From Salvator merianae (lineage: Eukaryota > Chordata > Lepidosauria > Squamata > Teiidae): a stretch of 64,000 nt of DNA. Positions 49,461-61,845 of this stretch are shown piece after piece. Under the pieces are notes generated by a model. The model saw only the letters and a program-made list of their open reading frames with translations, was not told the DNA's origin and did not search any database. A program made the position numbers and the translations under genes. Location of the stretch: positions 58,966,456 through 59,030,455 of the forward strand of contig QVOM02000126.1 in the NCBI GenBank assembly GCA_003586115.2, read 5' to 3'. Within the stretch, counting starts at the first letter, position 1; every line of letters begins with the position of its first letter.

Positions 49461-52400
49461 TATAACAGCTTAATGGCAAAGTGTAACAGTTGATGACTGT
49501 GGTGGGACACTTGGTGGTTGTGGTATAATATATCCTTGATGGTTGTGGTATAATAATGTCACCCTTGTATATTGCAGAATAGTAAAAGACTATGAAGTAC
49601 CATTCTTCGTTTTGTGGCCCAGAACTATGGGTTGTATGGCTGCCACTTATATCCACCAACAACCATGATCACATATTTCTGTTATTAAGAACATTCTGCT
49701 TATGGGTAGAACTTCTATTTTTAAGAGGCAGTTCTTCTGAAAATAACGAAGTCTAGAATCCCGCCAATACAATTTATTATTACTTTATTTTGAAAAGCCA
49801 CACAGCAAATTATGGACAAACAATTGCCCCTTTTAATGATAGTTAAATCTGATCTTAATTTTAACATTGTTAATTTAGGCTAGGAAGCTTCCCCTCCCTT
49901 TACCAAACAAGTGTAGTGCCTATGAAATAATAGTAGCAATCTGTATTTCATCCGCTTCCTGGTTCTAGTGTGTAATGGCTGCTGTTCATATGGAGTTCTT
50001 AGGTGAGATGGAAACTTCATTTGTGAAGGCAAAAGATACATTTTGGCATCTCTCTGTCTCAAAGCTATAGAGACAAGATAACAAGAGAAAAGGAGAGGCA
50101 AGTCACATTTATTTCATTGGAAGAGTTAAATGTGTCCTCGTTATAACATGTACATATGCAAGTGCATACACATACTCAGATTGATCAAGGATCAGATTTG
50201 TATAAGGAGCCCAAGTATGATACAGTTTTCCCCAACTGTAATGAATGCAACTTCAAACATTTTATGATTAAAATTCATAAAAGAAAACATGTGGAATATA
50301 GGTTATTGTCTGAAGCTCAGTTGATAACTCAGGCAAAAAAAACCCTGTGATGTTTAAAATGTAAAGCAGTGGTTGTCACAGCTGCTGGGCAGACACGGTA
50401 AATTGGTGTCAATTACATTTTTTGTCAGGCAGGAAGGCAAAGGAAGGAAGGAAGGAAGGAAGGAAGGAAGGAAGGAAGGAAGGAAGGAAGGAAGGAAGGA
50501 AGGACATAATTTCAAGATTTTTAGTTACTGTTATTTTAGAAGAAGTATTTGGGAGTTACCACATACATTAAAAAAATTGGACTATACAAAAAAGGAAGGG
50601 ATTTACAACTGACTTCAAAAGCAAACACTGTCAGAAACTGAAATCCATGTTGTGTTATTCTTCCTAAACTAGCTGCATTCTCTGAAACTTTAAATGCTTT
50701 TGTAAAAGTTTCTCTTGGATCTTTTCTCTCAAAACATTTAGCAAAGTTAGGCAACAATGCCTGGAACAACCCCTTCCTCTTTTTTCTTTTTCTTTTTGGC
50801 AACTAGAAAACAGAGCAGGAGATAAACTACCTGAGTTTATTGTTCTTCAGAACCAAGTGTAGAAAGTAGCCTATGATCAGAAGATTACAAAGAATTGAAC
50901 ATAGTTTAGAATAATAGGTATGTGAGCTAGAATGTAACTTTTACAGGGTCATTTGAGCTTTTGGCTGCATTTGCATCTTCGTTTAAATCCAGCTTCAGTC
51001 CATCGTCAGAGTGAAAGGAGACATCAGCAAAGTGATTAGTTATTTTCTTTCCACTTTATCTATCCCAAAGGTGGATTTTCCAAGTTATATAATACTGAAA
51101 GAAAATAGTTTGTCACTTTACTGATGTGTTCTTTCACTCTGAAAGTAGACTGAAACTGGATTAAAACTTGGGTATGAACACAATTTCTTGTGTTCCCTAG
51201 CAGGTTTATTCAAGTAATGATTATGAATGGAAAGCTCAGTGAAGTTACCTTTCCCAATAAGACACTTGCTTGATCCAGTTTTCTTATTCTCCTTGTCCAG
51301 GGTGCTGAAACTGAACATGTTTTTTCCCACCCAAGTTGTTGTGTGAGCTATTGCTTTAGTTCAGAAAGGAAGGAAGCTGCTTATTATATAGAGTTATTTT
51401 GCAGTGTGTCTATAGAAATGGCTTATTGTGTAGAGTTTTCCCCCTCCTCAGACAAAAGAATTAGGCAACTTTCATCAAAAGGAAGGTGTAATGCCTGTGT
51501 AAAGTACAGTGTCTGTTAGCAGCACTTTCAGCTTAAAGCGGCAACAGGAATCCTCCTTAGGTATGCAACATGACTCCACTGTTGGAGTGAGAACTGCTAG
51601 TTTTTAACTTCTCTCTTTTTCCTTCCAGATTTATAGAAAGGAAGTTCTGGAACAGACCAGTGCAGGCCATAATGTTCAGTTTTGCTCATTCCACTCTCCA
51701 ATGGTTTCATTTTGATGCTTTCATTGTATTCTCTACCCCAATGTCTATTTTATCCACTGATAAGGTACTGATTGATTTATCCAACCATTGTCTTTTGGCC
51801 ACTAACTGAAGAAGCTCTGAAGAAAAATTAGATGAGATTTTGTTATGTAAAAAGATAGAAGCCTTGGGCTTAGGGTGAAAAATCCAATGTGCTTCATTTT
51901 AATTTTGGTTTCTAGGCAACTTTCCTCATCCTGACAGCTGCAGTGAGTGGATATTGCCTCAGGCCAAGGACAGAATCCTATTTTATTTATAGCCCAAATT
52001 GAGGGAGATTATCTATTTCTTTATGAAAAAAATAGGTTAAAGATTAGACACACTAACTTTATTGTACTTTAATATTGATGTTCTACTCCTTTCTGGGAAA
52101 TAAGCTCTTATATCCATGAAAATGCAAGCCGCAACAATATCTGTTATGTTTGAAGATGCCTCAAGCCTGTTGCTCTTGCTGCACAGGCTAAAACTGAAGG
52201 CCTACAAACACCTAGGGGGCAGCTGAGGGGCTATAGGCGCTGCTTTTCTGATGGAGAGAACCTCACTTCATGGAATTGCACCTTCATTCCTGGGCGCGTC
52301 TTCAGAGTTCTTTTGCCAAAGTGCAACCTATGAAGTTCTGCAAGTGTAGATGTATTTGGGGGGGTTGGGCACATAGAATGCTGGAAGCTGAGTCTAGGAA

Positions 52401-53909
52401 CATCTGGACCCTGCAATCTGAGATCCCTGCTGTAGCAAAAGCCTTGATTCTCTGAGCTTTGTAAGAGTAGAAAAACAAACAACTAAACCAAATGGAGGAA
52501 GAAGTTAGTTTAGGAAAAACAGATTTCCTTCCCCAGGAGATCTGAGGAGAAGCAATGAAGATGTAGTGAAGCTGAAAATTAAAAAAAAGCAATGCAAAAG
52601 GTGAGGAGAGAGGGGGCAAAAGGCCGACTAGTGGAATGCTTTGAGCAGACCTTCTCGTGAGTGAAGAAAAACAGCATAAACACTATGGTATATGTGAATT
52701 GGGAATGATGAGTTCAACTCCCCTCCCCATTCAGAAGAACATAATTGTACCGTCTGCTCTTATTAATTGAAAGCAATTAATTTGGCAAAATGCTATATTG
52801 TTTTTGACATGATATCAACACAGTGCAAATACAGGAGAGCTTCGATTTGAGAGACATACATAAAGCACAAGAGGAATAAAATTCTTGTGTATTAAGCAAC
52901 TAGCAGAGTGCTAGTAAAGGCACAGACACACACAAAGGAGTAATGACCTGGAGCGTAAGATACGTCTTAGTATAAACAGTGAATATTTCTACATTGGGTT
53001 TTTCCATACTATACCGTACCACACCAAACCAATCAACAACAACAAAAACACTCACATTGCTCAGGGCATGTTCTGAAAATAATTTTCCATATTGGAAGAT
53101 TGAGCACAAAACCAAGTTTATTCCTTAAGGCAAATTGTTGTCATTAACAAAGATCAGGTACTATCCAAAGGGCTCTTAAGCCCCTGAAGATTTTAACTTT
53201 TCAACATGAAAGTGTGGGTCATTATATGTTGTTCTTGAACACTTGGCACACATCCAGAAACACCCCTATAGCCTAAATAGGATTTTGTAACAGAAGGTTT
53301 TAAGCATTACTTAACTGAACAGTAGAGCCTGAGGAAAGCTAAGGAAGGGAAAACTTATGTCTTTATTCCTTAATAAAATATTTGTTAAAAGTCAGAAAGG
53401 CAAAAAAGATATAAAAGCCAATCTATAAAACAATGGGTGAATTAGCATCAGCTCAGAGCAAATGATGGTTGAATAAGCATCCAAAGTGAACAACTTACAT
53501 GCATAGGACAAATACATTTAGCAAAATATGAACATTCCCCAAATTTTCTTCCTTCCTTTTTCTCTCCCCCCACCCCTTTCCTTGTGTAATAACTTGTTTC
53601 TCCCGCTATGTGAAACTCATCTCAGAAAGGCTGTGCACAAAGAGCTCTGCAGGACACCTCTTAGCTTGATTCTTGTCCTGTCCCATAATATAAAGAGGAA
53701 AGGCAAACTGACCTTTCACTCAGGAGTGCCTGCAAATGGTGTTAGCCAGCCTTTCTACTTCTACTGCCTTCCATCTACATCTTTTCCCCCAAGAATCTAC
53801 TCAGTTTCATATCCCATGGTGATAATAAATGGAGAATATTGCAGTGTCTCACGATGAGTGTATTTAGAGCCACAACACAGAGATGACAATTGGTTCTCTG
53901 AACATACTG
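49461..53909. other. Non-coding interval
   Basis: No gene is recognised. It contains the GGAA microsatellite at 50441-50504; otherwise it is unremarkable. Confidence 0.5.
50441..50504. repeat. (AGGA)16 microsatellite
   Basis: Sixteen uninterrupted AGGA units. Confidence 0.97.
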
Positions 53910-53975
53910 ATTTATTTATTTATTTATTTATTTATTTGACTTATATGCCACCCTTAATAATATTTATTAAGACTA
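53910..53975 (-). repeat. (TTTA)n with LINE/SINE tail
   Basis: Seven TTTA units are followed by TTGACTTATATGCCACCC, the antisense of the 'gggtggcatataagtc' tail often found at reptile LINE/SINE 3' ends. Confidence 0.6.
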
Positions 53976-54044
53976 CAGTACAGCTATTTGATCAGTCACA
54001 GTCAGCTCTGATCACATTAGTGTATATAAGTAGTTAGGATTTTT

Positions 54045-55215
54045 AGTTTCAACGTGCATCACTTTACACTTGTTCACATTGAATGGCATCTGCCCTTTAG
54101 ATGCCTGGTCTCCCAATGTACAGAGATCCCTTTGGAGCATTCCACAGTCCCTTTTTACTTTTTATTGCTTTGAACAATTTGGTGTCATCAGCAAACGTGG
54201 CTACTCCAGATAATTTATAAATATGTTGAAAAGGACTAATTCCAGGACAGAACCTTGGGGCATCTCTTTGTTACATCTTTCCATTGTAAGAAATGTCAAT
54301 TTACTTCTACTCTCAGTTTTCTATTTCTTAGTCAGTTGCTTATATTTAGGACCTGTTTGTTTATTCCGTGACTGTTAAGCTTATGGAAAAGCCTTTGATG
54401 AGGGACTTTATCAAAAGCTTTTTGAAAATCTAAGTGGATGATACATACTGAATCTGCCTTATCCACATATTTGTTAAGATACTGAAAAACTCTAGGAAAT
54501 TAGTTAGATAGGACTTTCCCTATGGAAGCTATGTTTATCTTTGAGCAAGGCCTATGCCTCTAAATATTTGGAAGTTTTATATTTGATAATGGTTTCCATT
54601 ATCTTCCTCAGAACACATATGAAGCTGGCAAATCTATATTTTCCTGGGGCTCCCCTTGAGGCATTTTTAAAAATTGGAGTAATATTAGCCACTTTACAGT
54701 CCTAAACTATGGAAGTTGTATATTTTGTTAGGAGATCCACAGTCTCATCTTTAAGCTTTTTAATAACTCTTGGGTAAATCCAACCAATGCCCGGGGATGT
54801 GTTTATGTTTAATTTGTTAGTAATGCTTAATATTTCTTCTCTTCTCACCGGTATATGCCTCAATTTCTCAGACCTCCTTCTTGACATTAGGCGCTTGGGC
54901 TCAAAGATTTGCCCCAGATTCTTTTTCATGAGGACAGATGCAAAGAATTCATTCAGCTACTCTGTGATTTCCTTTTCTCCTCTTAGAACACCTTTGACTT
55001 TCTCATTGTTAAAGGAAGCACTAATGTGCTTCCTGCTTCTAATGTATTTGAAGAATCTTTTGTCATTACAGTTCTGTCAATATGCTCCTCAAAGTTTCTG
55101 TTTGCGTCTTTCGCTGTATACTTGTATTTCTTTTCTCAAAGTTTGTGGTTCTTTTTGTTCTCGAAATTAGGAGAAGCCTTTCTCTTTCCGAATGATGCTT
55201 TCTTGCCCCAATAGA
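54045..55215 (-). mobile_element. CR1/L3-type LINE relic
   Basis: The minus strand near 54830-54710 translates to ILSITNKLNINTSPGI, then YPRVIKKLKDETVDLLTK, the region before the reverse-transcriptase core of CR1/L3 elements (LNKLN-x-x-KSPGPDGI-P-x-VLKEL). Further along, AACCTTGGGGCATC (plus strand, ~54255) is the antisense of the P-Q-G segment. Many stops and indels make it an old, dead copy that is distinct from the CR1 at 42.6 kb. Confidence 0.75.
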
Positions 55216-55379
55216 TTATTTGACAACACTCGTTAACCATGCAGACCTCTTCTTGGCCTTGGAGATCCCTTTCTTAATTTTAGGACACTGCAGTATGCCA
55301 GAAAGTGAGATATCAGAAATGGATTGCCTATATAAAGTCTTCCACCTCAACAAATATTCATATAACTTCATAAAGAAGT

Positions 55380-55730
55380 GGTTATTTACCCAATTTGTGG
55401 CAATAGAACCAGCATAACCCACAAAAAGGAATTACTTTTCTATAATCAAATATAGCTCTGAAACTACCAGCAGACACCTACAATCACTTGGAATATCAGT
55501 TGCACGCAAACCAAGTTGCACCAAAACATATTAAGGAGTAGTCTACAAAATAAAATGCCATATCTTTGAACACCACTACATAGGACAAATTGGCAGAAAA
55601 ATAGCAGAGTGCATCTATGAACATCAACCAGTGATAAAAACATACGATGAGAAATCTTTTGTTGCATTACAGACAGATGAAGATTACCTTAAGTTCCACT
55701 GGGAAACTGGAGAGATACTAGAGTAAGACA
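55380..55730 (+). mobile_element. Penelope-like element relic with GIY-YIG endonuclease
   Basis: A plus-strand frame from about 55541 reads VYKIKCHIFEHHYIGQIGRK, then IAECIYEHQPV, ending near 55725 after FHWETGEILE. This fits the C-terminal GIY-YIG endonuclease of Penelope-like elements (V-Y-x-I-x-C-x-x-C...YIGQTGR-x-x-x-R-x-x-EH). The second Cys (Glu here), the Thr (Ile here) and the Arg of the R-I-x-EH block (Cys here) are lost, so it is probably inactive. The reverse transcriptase is not recognisable here. Confidence 0.65.
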
Positions 55731-56186
55731 AATAAAGAAGGCAAGAAAATTTCTGGAAACCTCATATGTTATGGATATTACTCTGGACATGTGTATAGCA
55801 GGCTTGCATACACACAACATGCAAAAACACGTATGTGGACTTTGTGTTTGTACAGCCATATGGGTGTTCTGGCCATGGCTTGATGTTGGAGATACCTGGA
55901 TGGCATTGTAGAAAACATCTTGAAAGAGGATCTCATCTCCACTTACCCCACCCTTGCTTGGCAGTAACCAGTAACTTTAAAGTTGTTTAAAATTTTATTT
56001 TATTTTTGCATTCATTACTTCCTTTCCCTTGGGAACACATGCCAATTACAGTCTACCTTTGAGCAGTTTGTAACACTAACCTATTGGCCTTAGATCCTGC
56101 TGGAATAATTGGAACGAGTAATTCTCTCCCCCAAACCACTTTATTCTTCTTTTCAGGTATTTAGATAAATTATCTAGCAGACACAG
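55731..56186. other. Non-coding interval
   Basis: Nothing recognised. Confidence 0.5.
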
Positions 56187-56640
56187 GGGGGCTGTTTGCA
56201 CCTGCTACTAGCAAGCATCAAGGATGTGTGCTAGTCAAGTGCATCTGCACTTTGCAGAGGCCCGAGTGGCTGGGAGCGGGTTACATCCACTCCTGATTGC
56301 TACTACCTGTGGAGCACTAATTAATACTACACAACCTTACCAGGAGGTGATACTCCTGGTAAGGTGCATTTGCACCTACCTGGTAGTGAAGCATCCAGGC
56401 CTGTGTGACAAGTGATCATGCATGTGTGATTGGCTGATCAGGCCTGTGCACACCTGTGTGCTGTGCAGGCCTGCCAGTTGCTATGGCAGTGTCCAGATGC
56501 TTCCTGGCAGCTACCATGGCAAGGATTGGGCACAACCACTAACATTCACACTACATTCAAATGCTGGTAGCCAGCTTCTGCTGCAGTTTTTGGCCACTAA
56601 TTAGGCTGTTCTAAATTAGGTAAGTGCAAAAACACCCTTA
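56187..56640. mobile_element. Non-autonomous TIR DNA transposon (~454 bp)
   Basis: It begins GGGGCTGTTTGCACCTGCTA and ends TAAGTGCAAAAACACCCTTA, diverged inverted termini. The interior has CTAGCAAGCATC, CTCCTGATTGCTACTAC, GTGATTGGCTGATCAGGC and TGCCAGTTGC blocks that recur in the element at 63723. Length and ends match 21810-22241. It has no transposase. Confidence 0.65.
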
Positions 56641-56924
56641 GACCTAGATGCATCTATGGACCACTGAAAATAATAACTTAAAATTAAGCACAGGAAGTAA
56701 CTTGTAGCTGAACAAAGAAAAGATCAGGAAAAGAATCCAACAATGACAGGACTAGCTCCACATGTTCTCAAGTCATATGTAATCCCACTATTTCCTACCA
56801 GCATGTAAGCATAGAAGAAATTGCTCAACACCCTAATGAACATGAAAGATTACCACATCAGCTCAGCAAAGAACTACCAACAATTACTAAGGTAGACTAC
56901 CAGAGAAGGATGGACACATTGGAC

Positions 56925-57005
56925 AATTCTGCATGGGCTGGTATACCAGATCAGCAAGCGTATTAAGAGCTTCCTTTCCCCACACTTGTGAGGTCTAAGC
57001 GAGCT
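56925..57005. mobile_element. Half copy of the 'AATTCTGCA' MITE
   Basis: GGACAATTCTGCATGGGCTGG, then CCAGATCAGCAAGCGTATTA resembles one arm of the MITEs at 24715 and 59439. The other arm is not evident. Confidence 0.5.
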
Positions 57006-57091
57006 CCTGAGAGAAACATGAGATATTCCCAATATAGTCCTGGGAGGATCGATAGTTTGAACCCATGTCTGGAGGCATTGGTAGCATTGGT

Positions 57092-57380
57092 GTAAGGAAA
57101 GCCACCAAACATATTAAGAATAAGAATAATGCATGCATGTTCTTGGCAAACACCTAAGAAGTTGTATGGATTCTGTATGGATTCTGTTGAGGGCATGCCC
57201 TTTGCAGTATCTACAAGGCTCTGTGTCTAATACCCAGAAGCAAACATCTGCCTTCAAATCTCAGTTCATTATGGATTCCTGGGTAGCCTTTGGCTCTCTA
57301 AGGCCATTTCCACACTTACCTTGCCTGCCCAGTCCAGCAGGACTGGTTCAGGTTGGAGCAGTTCCAGCTGCTGACCATAG
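57092..57380 (+). repeat. Local duplication, copy A
   Basis: It matches 58077-58345 closely over about 270 bases, for example ATAATGCATGCATGTTCTTGG, GTGTCTAATACCC and TGGATTCCTGGGTAGCCTTT. Copy A carries an extra 12-base internal duplication (TGGATTCTGTAT). No gene is contained. Confidence 0.85.
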
Positions 57381-58076
57381 CTACCTGTGGTCAACCCAAC
57401 TCAAAGCACTTCAACCCCAATATGATCTTGGGTGGTTTCATGCAAGCTGGTTCAACTTGAATCTGGATACAGTGGTTTGTTTCATAAAAATCTGAACTTG
57501 CACACCCTTAAAAAATCTTTGTCACAGATTTAGAATACTGTGATTATTGGTTTCTGAATGAATGATACATATTCAGCTAAGCTGTCTTCTTCTCCTGACC
57601 TTTTACATTGTTATAGTTCCTTCACCATCATGCACAGTTCAAGGCCCTTTCTTATTTGCAGATACTTAACCGAGAATAACTTAATAATGGAGCTCTTCTG
57701 AATCTCAGAAGCTTCATGGGCTACAATGTGTAACAGAGCACTCAATGAGTTTGGTGAGTCATGTGCCATACAGATAACAAGAAAAAGATTTATATATTTT
57801 CTGTGTAAGCAAGCAACCAAGCGTACAGCTTGTACTATGCAAAGGAACCATTGCTGCTTGAAGGTTAAGACACTCATCATTAAATCCTACACACATACTT
57901 TTCACTTCTGTGTCTTGTCTTATAAGGCAGGTAAGGTTCACTCCGTATCTGGGGATAGATCAAGGGTTTTTCTGATCTGGTTAAAAATCTCCAGATTGGC
58001 AGCATTGATAAGTCTCATCCAGCAGGTAACCAGAATTTGAATGTAGCTATTCTTGGTACTGTGTGAGAAGGAAGAG
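57381..58076. other. Non-coding spacer between the two duplicated segments
   Basis: No gene or known repeat is recognised. Confidence 0.5.
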
Positions 58077-58345
58077 ATAAGGAAGGCCAGCAAGCATATT
58101 AAGCATAATGCATGCATGTTCTTGGAGAACACCTGAGAAGTTGTATGGATTCTGTTGAGGGCATGCTCTTTGCAGCATCTACAAGGCTCTGTGTCTAATA
58201 CCCGGAAGTAAACATCTGCCTTCAAATCTCAGTTCATAATGGATTCCTGGGTAGCCTTTGGTTCACTAAAGCAATTTCCACACTTACCTTGCCTGCCCTG
58301 TCCAGCAGGACTGGTTCAGACTGGAGCAGTTCCAGCTGCTGGCCC
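58077..58345 (+). repeat. Local duplication, copy B
   Basis: Second copy of the segment at 57092-57380, in the same orientation, starting about 985 bases downstream of copy A. Divergence at both ends (CTGACCATAGC versus CTGGCCCACTT) defines the duplication limits. Confidence 0.85.
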
Positions 58346-58744
58346 ACTTGTCCTGTTCCAGAAAAAGCCTTTCACAACTGAAAGCTTGTTCTGGGACAGC
58401 CCCTCTGAAGATTGCTCTGAAGATTGCATGATCTTCAGAGTCAGCTTCTGGGTTCTCTAATGGCTAGGAACTAAAATTCCAAGCTTTGGGGCCCTTAGGG
58501 GGACCCACTTCAGTTTGGTGCAATCTGGTGCACTGCCAAATGGGTCCCTCGGCTAAACTGGAACAGAGAGGTGTGTTTCCCTTTACTGTTCCAGAGGCTT
58601 CTGGACCAATGACAGACCTGTTAAAACAGGCCTACAGGTGACCCAATGAAGAAGGAGAAGCCTAAGCAGGGGTCAGGGCCTCTCTTTTTCACTTCAGAAG
58701 AGGGCTAGGCCTCACACTATACCGGGATACCAAAGTGTAGGAAA

Positions 58745-59086
58745 GGCCCAATATGTCTCAAACTGAGCTCCTCTTGGAACACAGGGATAATACAGTCAGG
58801 TCTTCTCTGTGGTAGCACCTACCTTATGGAATTCCCTTCCCTCTGCTATCTGGGAGGCACCTACATTCACACTTTTTAGATGTCTATTAAAAACATACCT
58901 TTTTACTCAAGGCATTCCTTGTGTGAATAATACTTTCCAATACTCATTCAACTTTTAATATGTTTGTAACTGCTGGGATTTTCAAAATGTTTTTATTCTT
59001 TTTCATTTTTAACCCTTGTTTTTAATCTCTCTTTTGTAAACTGCTTTGAAATTTTCTATGGGAAGTGATATATAAATGTTTGAAAT

Positions 59087-59118
<32 letters not shown>
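58745..59118 (+). mobile_element. L2-like LINE 3' end with (AAC)n tail
   Basis: TGGAATTCCCTTCCCTCTGC...GAGGCACCTACATTC...TTAAAAACATACCTTTTTACTC translates to LWNSLPSAIWEAPTFTLFRC, then LLKTYLFTQGIP. This is the C-terminal 'LWNSLP...R-x-x-P-x...F-x-x-x-LKT-x-LF' signature of L2-type ORF2. It is followed by a 3'UTR-like stretch (GTAAACTGCTTTGAAATTTTC) and eleven AAC units (59086-59118), as expected for L2-style microsatellite tails. Confidence 0.75.
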
Positions 59119-59119
<1 letters not shown>

Positions 59120-59438
59120 TCTGGGATACCTCACAGGATTGATTTGTTAGTTACTCAGCTCTGTGCATGAGTCAGACATGGGGAAAAAAGCCCTCTTTTC
59201 CATTGTTCAGTTTTAATGAAGCAAATTACCAAAACTGTGCATGGCAGGACAATGCAGGACTTTATTGCATTCTTAGTCTAGCTTTGTACACAGTGACCAA
59301 GTTCTCAGATTGCAAGTGCTCTAGAAGCCCTTACAGCTAAGTAATGTTATGGGGAATCCTGGGTGAGATACATGTGCATGGCAGCCATTCCAGTGTTTGA
59401 ACAAGATCTTGACTTGGGTTAGGCTTTGTAGAGACAAA

Positions 59439-59590
59439 GGGCAATTCTGCACTGGATGGTCTATGAGGCCAGCAAGCCTACTGGGTGCCTCCTTTCCACC
59501 CCATGGCCTCCCTTAGACCACACCAGTGTGCGGAAGGGAGGCTCCTAGTACGCTTGCTGGTCTGGAGTACCAGCCAGTGCAGAAATGCTC
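59439..59590. mobile_element. Palindromic MITE, 'AATTCTGCA' family, copy 2 (152 bp)
   Basis: Termini GGGCAATTCTGCACTGG and CCAGTGCAGAAATGCTC are inverted, and the inner blocks CCAGCAAGCCTACT / AGTACGCTTGCTGG and CTCCTTTCCAC / GCGGAAGGGAG continue the inverted repeat. The element is nearly a full palindrome with no coding capacity. Confidence 0.8.
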
Positions 59591-59856
59591 GAAAGTGATA
59601 GTCCATGATGAAGGGTGGAGAAGGGAGGAAAACCACATGTCTTAATAAAACAGTATCTGAAATCCAATATTCATATTTGTATTGGCTATTATATTATTAT
59701 CTTCTGTTTGTAAACAATCAACAGCTGTAATAATATGGAGAATGGAACTTAAGCTGCACCTAGTGTAATAAAGTGGATTGATCCTGGCCATTGGCGGAGG
59801 AAATAGCTTCTCCTCCCCACTTTTAGCCCCTGTTACTGTTTTTAGTGTGTTCGTTT

Positions 59857-59963
59857 TTCTCTTCCTTCCTTCCTTCCTTCCTTCCTTCCTTCCTTCCTTC
59901 CTTCCTTCCTTCCTTCCTTCCTTCCTTTCTTTCTTTCTTTCTTTCTCTTTCTTTCTTTCTTTC

Positions 59964-60013
<50 letters not shown>

Positions 60014-60026
60014 TTCCTTTCTTTTC
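59857..60026. repeat. Compound (CTTC)n/(CTTT)n microsatellite
   Basis: About 65 bases of CTTC units pass into about 95 bases of CTTT units with CTCTTT interruptions. It appears to have grown inside a LINE/SINE tail, because ATTATTGTAATCTGCCCTGAGACC follows directly. Reading frames of Lys/Glu/Arg or Phe/Leu/Ser are artefacts. Confidence 0.95.
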
Positions 60027-60621
60027 ATTATTGTAATCTGCCCTGAGACCTTCAGGTCTAAATAGGGTGAGATAAAAGTATATAAAAAAATTAAAAGATA
60101 ATTCAAGTTAAAATGACATATTAAGCCATAATAAAAATTATTAGAATGCAGAACATGCTAAAATAGAATATGCAGACCAAAACAGAGGTGAGAACTGAGA
60201 ATCAAATAGCGAACTACAGTTGAGCCACTGATGACAATACAATAAAATGGAATCCCAGCCCAGATGTGGAACTCCAAAATAATGTATAAACAGTAGCAAA
60301 AGCCCCAGGAAAAAATAACCAAAGCTGTACCAAAGCTGTAGTACAACGCTTACACAACCCTGAAAAGCAATGAATCTCCAAATCACACAAAGAGAAAAGC
60401 TATAGGCAGCAAAGGCAAAGAAAAACAAGCAATCTTGTCAGATGCTGTCTGAGGGTATCTGTTTGGAGTGGCTACTCCTGAGCTTCCCTTAGCCAGAGAA
60501 CCGGGTGAGGGAGAACAGAGCCTGCAACCTCAGTTGATCTTGAACTAAAGGGATGATTTTTTTCAGAAAGTGGTGAAGTGAAACAAAAAAAAAGGAGAGA
60601 GAAAATGGCTAAGTTCAATTC

Positions 60622-60655
60622 TCTGTGTGTGTGTGTGCATGTGTGTATGTGAGCT

Positions 60656-60699
<44 letters not shown>

Positions 60700-60706
60700 A
60701 GAGAAT
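60622..60706. repeat. Compound (GT)n...(CA)n(GA)n microsatellite
   Basis: A GT-rich tract (60623-60650), then CA and GA runs, with the last GGGA units ending near 60706. Confidence 0.92.
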
Positions 60707-61364
60707 ACCGTTCCCAGTCTGCACAACTGGGATATATTGTTCACATGCCTGCTGCTGCTCTGAGCAAAGAAAACACTGAACTGGGGAACTTTTGTTCCTT
60801 GCTTCAGTGCTACTGCCTGGGGTCCTTTTGATAAGCACAGGAATGTTTGTGGCAGTTGAGCATTTTCTTATGCTTGCCAAGAAAGAGTGCACTGGACTGG
60901 ATAGATCTGGGCAGCACGATCTGACGTACTGTTGCAGAATGCTATCAAGCTCTCTGCAGCGATTTATCTCGATTTACCTTTCTAGTTCTCAACAGAGCAG
61001 ATCTTGTGTCCTAGAACTCTACATTTGGATCCTGCCCCTTAGGAACCAGCATGCCTCTAGAGTGATTCCAGAGTGACCTTAAGGTCCTGTATGGCTCCTA
61101 TCCTTGACTAATGTCCTATGTGCTTGAAAAGCCCTACATTTTTAAAACCTGTAACCACTTTGAATTTAAATGCTCATTTCTGGTATATAACAAATAAACT
61201 TACACACTCAACTATACTTTTAGTGACAAGTATTTTAATTTTATAAAAATTGATCAAGCTGCAAGGGCTTATATGCCACCATGTTTTTAACCAAGGCAGT
61301 CGAGATGGCTACTCCACTCTCCCTTGTGAAAACGATGTTGTGCTTCACCAACTTGAAAATGAGT
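60707..61364. other. Non-coding interval
   Basis: No gene recognised. Around 61080-61200 the sequence resembles a LINE/SINE tail (AACCACTTTGAATTTAAAT followed by GGTATATAACAAATAAA). Confidence 0.45.
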
Positions 61365-61640
61365 TGTAGGCCATGTCCTCACTTCTGGGTGGAGGTGGCT
61401 CCATTTGGGCCAAGCGGGGGAGGCACCATGGAAAAAAGGCAGCTTCACCATCTCAGTTTAGCAGGAAGGAGGTGCCATTTTCTGCAGCACTTCCACACAG
61501 CATGTGGAAAAATATCCTTATGGTAGACGTCTCTGCTGGTGATTGTGCTGCCAAAGGGGCTGGCGTGATTGCTGCAAGGCCCTTGCTCCCACTGAAGATG
61601 GACACAGGGTGGCAGCGGGCTCCTTCTTGAAGCAATTCGG
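61365..61640 (+). repeat. Unclassified repeat, family W copy 2
   Basis: Partner of 44220-44500, with shared GGGCCAAG, GGCACCATGG and GATGGACACAGGGTGGCAGC-like blocks. Two overlapping short frames cross it but show no known protein. Confidence 0.4.
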
Positions 61641-61845
61641 GCACCCTGGATTGGAAAATAGAGACACGATCTGAAACTGTAGCCATCTGAATGTTTAATT
61701 TTGATGAAGATTTTTTTTTAAAAAAAAAGTTACCCAGATACTTTGCTCAAGTTTAGGTGGAACAATTGTGTTTGTATGAAATGATTTGGGAATAAGACTC
61801 ATTAAATATAGTGGTACAAGTAAAGTGGTTTAAGAATGAGACCCA

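Noticed and set aside
59642..60106. Lys/Glu/Arg-rich 154-codon frame and opposite Phe/Leu/Ser frames
   Set aside because: Artefacts of the CTTC/CTTT microsatellite.
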